From NCBI GenBank assembly GCA_019096065.1, contig JAGUCH010000002.1, forward strand, positions 10,676,501 through 10,740,500: a stretch of DNA of 64,000 nt. The letters run 5' to 3'. The stretch comes from Paracyclopina nana. Its lineage: Eukaryota > Arthropoda > Copepoda > Cyclopoida > Cyclopettidae. The notes below the pieces were generated by a model. The model made no database searches. It was given only the letters and a program-made list of their open reading frames with translations, and was not told the origin of the DNA. Position 1 is the stretch's first letter. Every line of letters begins with the position of its first letter. This document shows, one piece after another, positions 63,075-64,000 of the stretch. The position numbers were made by a program, and so were the translations under genes.

Positions 63075-64000
63075 CTAAGGTTGAAAACAAGGTCATTACG
63101 GCTCCGCTTCGGACATTCACACAATCAGTTAGATGCAGGCAATCGGCTTTAGATTGAGTCAGCATAGAAGGACCACTCCACGCTGATGCTGGCAGTAAAC
63201 CCGACTTCTATCCCGACCATTCTCTATCCGAGCATGGCAGCACAATCAGCCTTGAAAAGCCAGACATTTACTGTGGTGGTCCTTCTTGCTTGCGTGGAAG
63301 AGGGCATGCAACACACTCACAATCAATCCTGCTTTTATGTGCCGTTCATCTGCTCTCGAGCATTTGCTTAGATCAAACAAGTTTCTCCACGACAGCTGAT
63401 GTACGGCACTAACCGCATCTGGTAAAAGTGGGAGATAATTTCAGAGCTATCCTTGAGAGGGGCGAGAAAAATATCAGGGATTCAGAATGATTGATCACAA
63501 TTGCAAGTAGTGGGGCGTTCTCATATCGCTGTTGGGTCTAACCAAAACTGAGTTTGGTTAAACTAAACACTATACCGTCTGACCGTTCAAAATTAGACTG
63601 TGCGGGAATCATAAGTTTGTGTTACGAATTCATGAATTTTGAGGCTTAATGGGTATTGTTGTGAATTTTGGTGTCTACATTATGGAACTTGACTTCTCTC
63701 GTACAAAGCCACAACTGAGTTTATTTCTCAACCAAGCACTGTATATACAATGTACTGTCAAGGTGAAATCGCATTGTACATCCTGCTAGGTGAAAGTGTG
63801 GTTAGGCAGCGCGGCTCGTACTATGCTACTATACTACTATATTACTGAAGGATGACGCGCTAGCGCCATGAATGATGAAAGTTATAAAAACATAACATCC
63901 CTCCCAAGCTAAAGAAAGCTGTTGTTAACAGGGGGATGAAGGTATTAACGAAAACCACCACCAAGTCATAAAAGTTAGAAAGTGTAAAGTCAAACTTCGG
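63075..64000. other. CaV2 upstream intron to window end
   Basis: No further channel exon could be confirmed. A fragment of the GGGCGTTCTCATAT family begins at about 63512. Confidence 0.5.

Noticed and set aside
63412..63464. Possible small CaV2 exon (DSSEIISHFYQM) with a good acceptor
   Set aside because: The acceptor looks real but the peptide matches nothing in domain IV S1 or the III-IV linker, and the donor GTTAGT is weak.

Overview
The window is nuclear DNA of an animal, most likely an arthropod. Genes are split by GT-AG introns of about 50 nt to 10 kb. It carries a two-cistron stoned A/stoned B locus, otherwise known to me from insects, next to a cacophony-type CaV2 channel. I cannot name a species. 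Coding exons are GC-rich; introns and spacers are AT-rich and full of inverted-repeat DNA elements.

Layout. 0.5-4.8 kb: AGGF1 (+), convergent with a small three-exon membrane protein gene with an Asn run (-). 7.6-18.7 kb: NT5DC1 (+), whose 9.5-kb second intron holds a CACTA/EnSpm-like transposon (8708-16452) with a transposase gene (-) and a BEN-like gene (+). 18.9-22.4 kb: a 1.8-kb foldback element and a GGGCAAA-repeat element. 22.7-39.4 kb, gene-dense: SLC35F5 (-), APPBP2 (+), CDYL-like (-), EXD1 (-), VMA21 (-), SLC25A3 (+), SRPRA (+). 39.9-46.8 kb: stoned B and stoned A (-), with only 5 nt between the two ORFs. 46.9-54.0 kb: no gene seen, many inverted-repeat elements. 54.0-63.1 kb: 3' third of a CaV2 alpha-1 gene (-), with two interchangeable IVS2 exons and a 4.9-kb intron full of repeats.

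Functional themes. Stoned A/B (endocytic adaptors) and CaV2 (presynaptic calcium channel) are both synaptic-vesicle-cycle genes and neighbours here. EXD1 is a piRNA-pathway factor sitting among many potential hairpin RNA sources; that link is only inference. The rest are housekeeping genes: SRP receptor, mitochondrial phosphate carrier, V-ATPase assembly factor, nucleotidase, CUL2 receptor.

Most notable: a 1004-residue stoned A ORF with no internal methionine and a general shortage of ATG; tandem 111-nt alternative exons for CaV2 IVS2; and a tight same-strand VMA21-EXD1-CDYL cluster with a 3' splice site just before each downstream start. Coordinates were read by hand and may be off by one or two bases; reading phase was checked across almost every junction.
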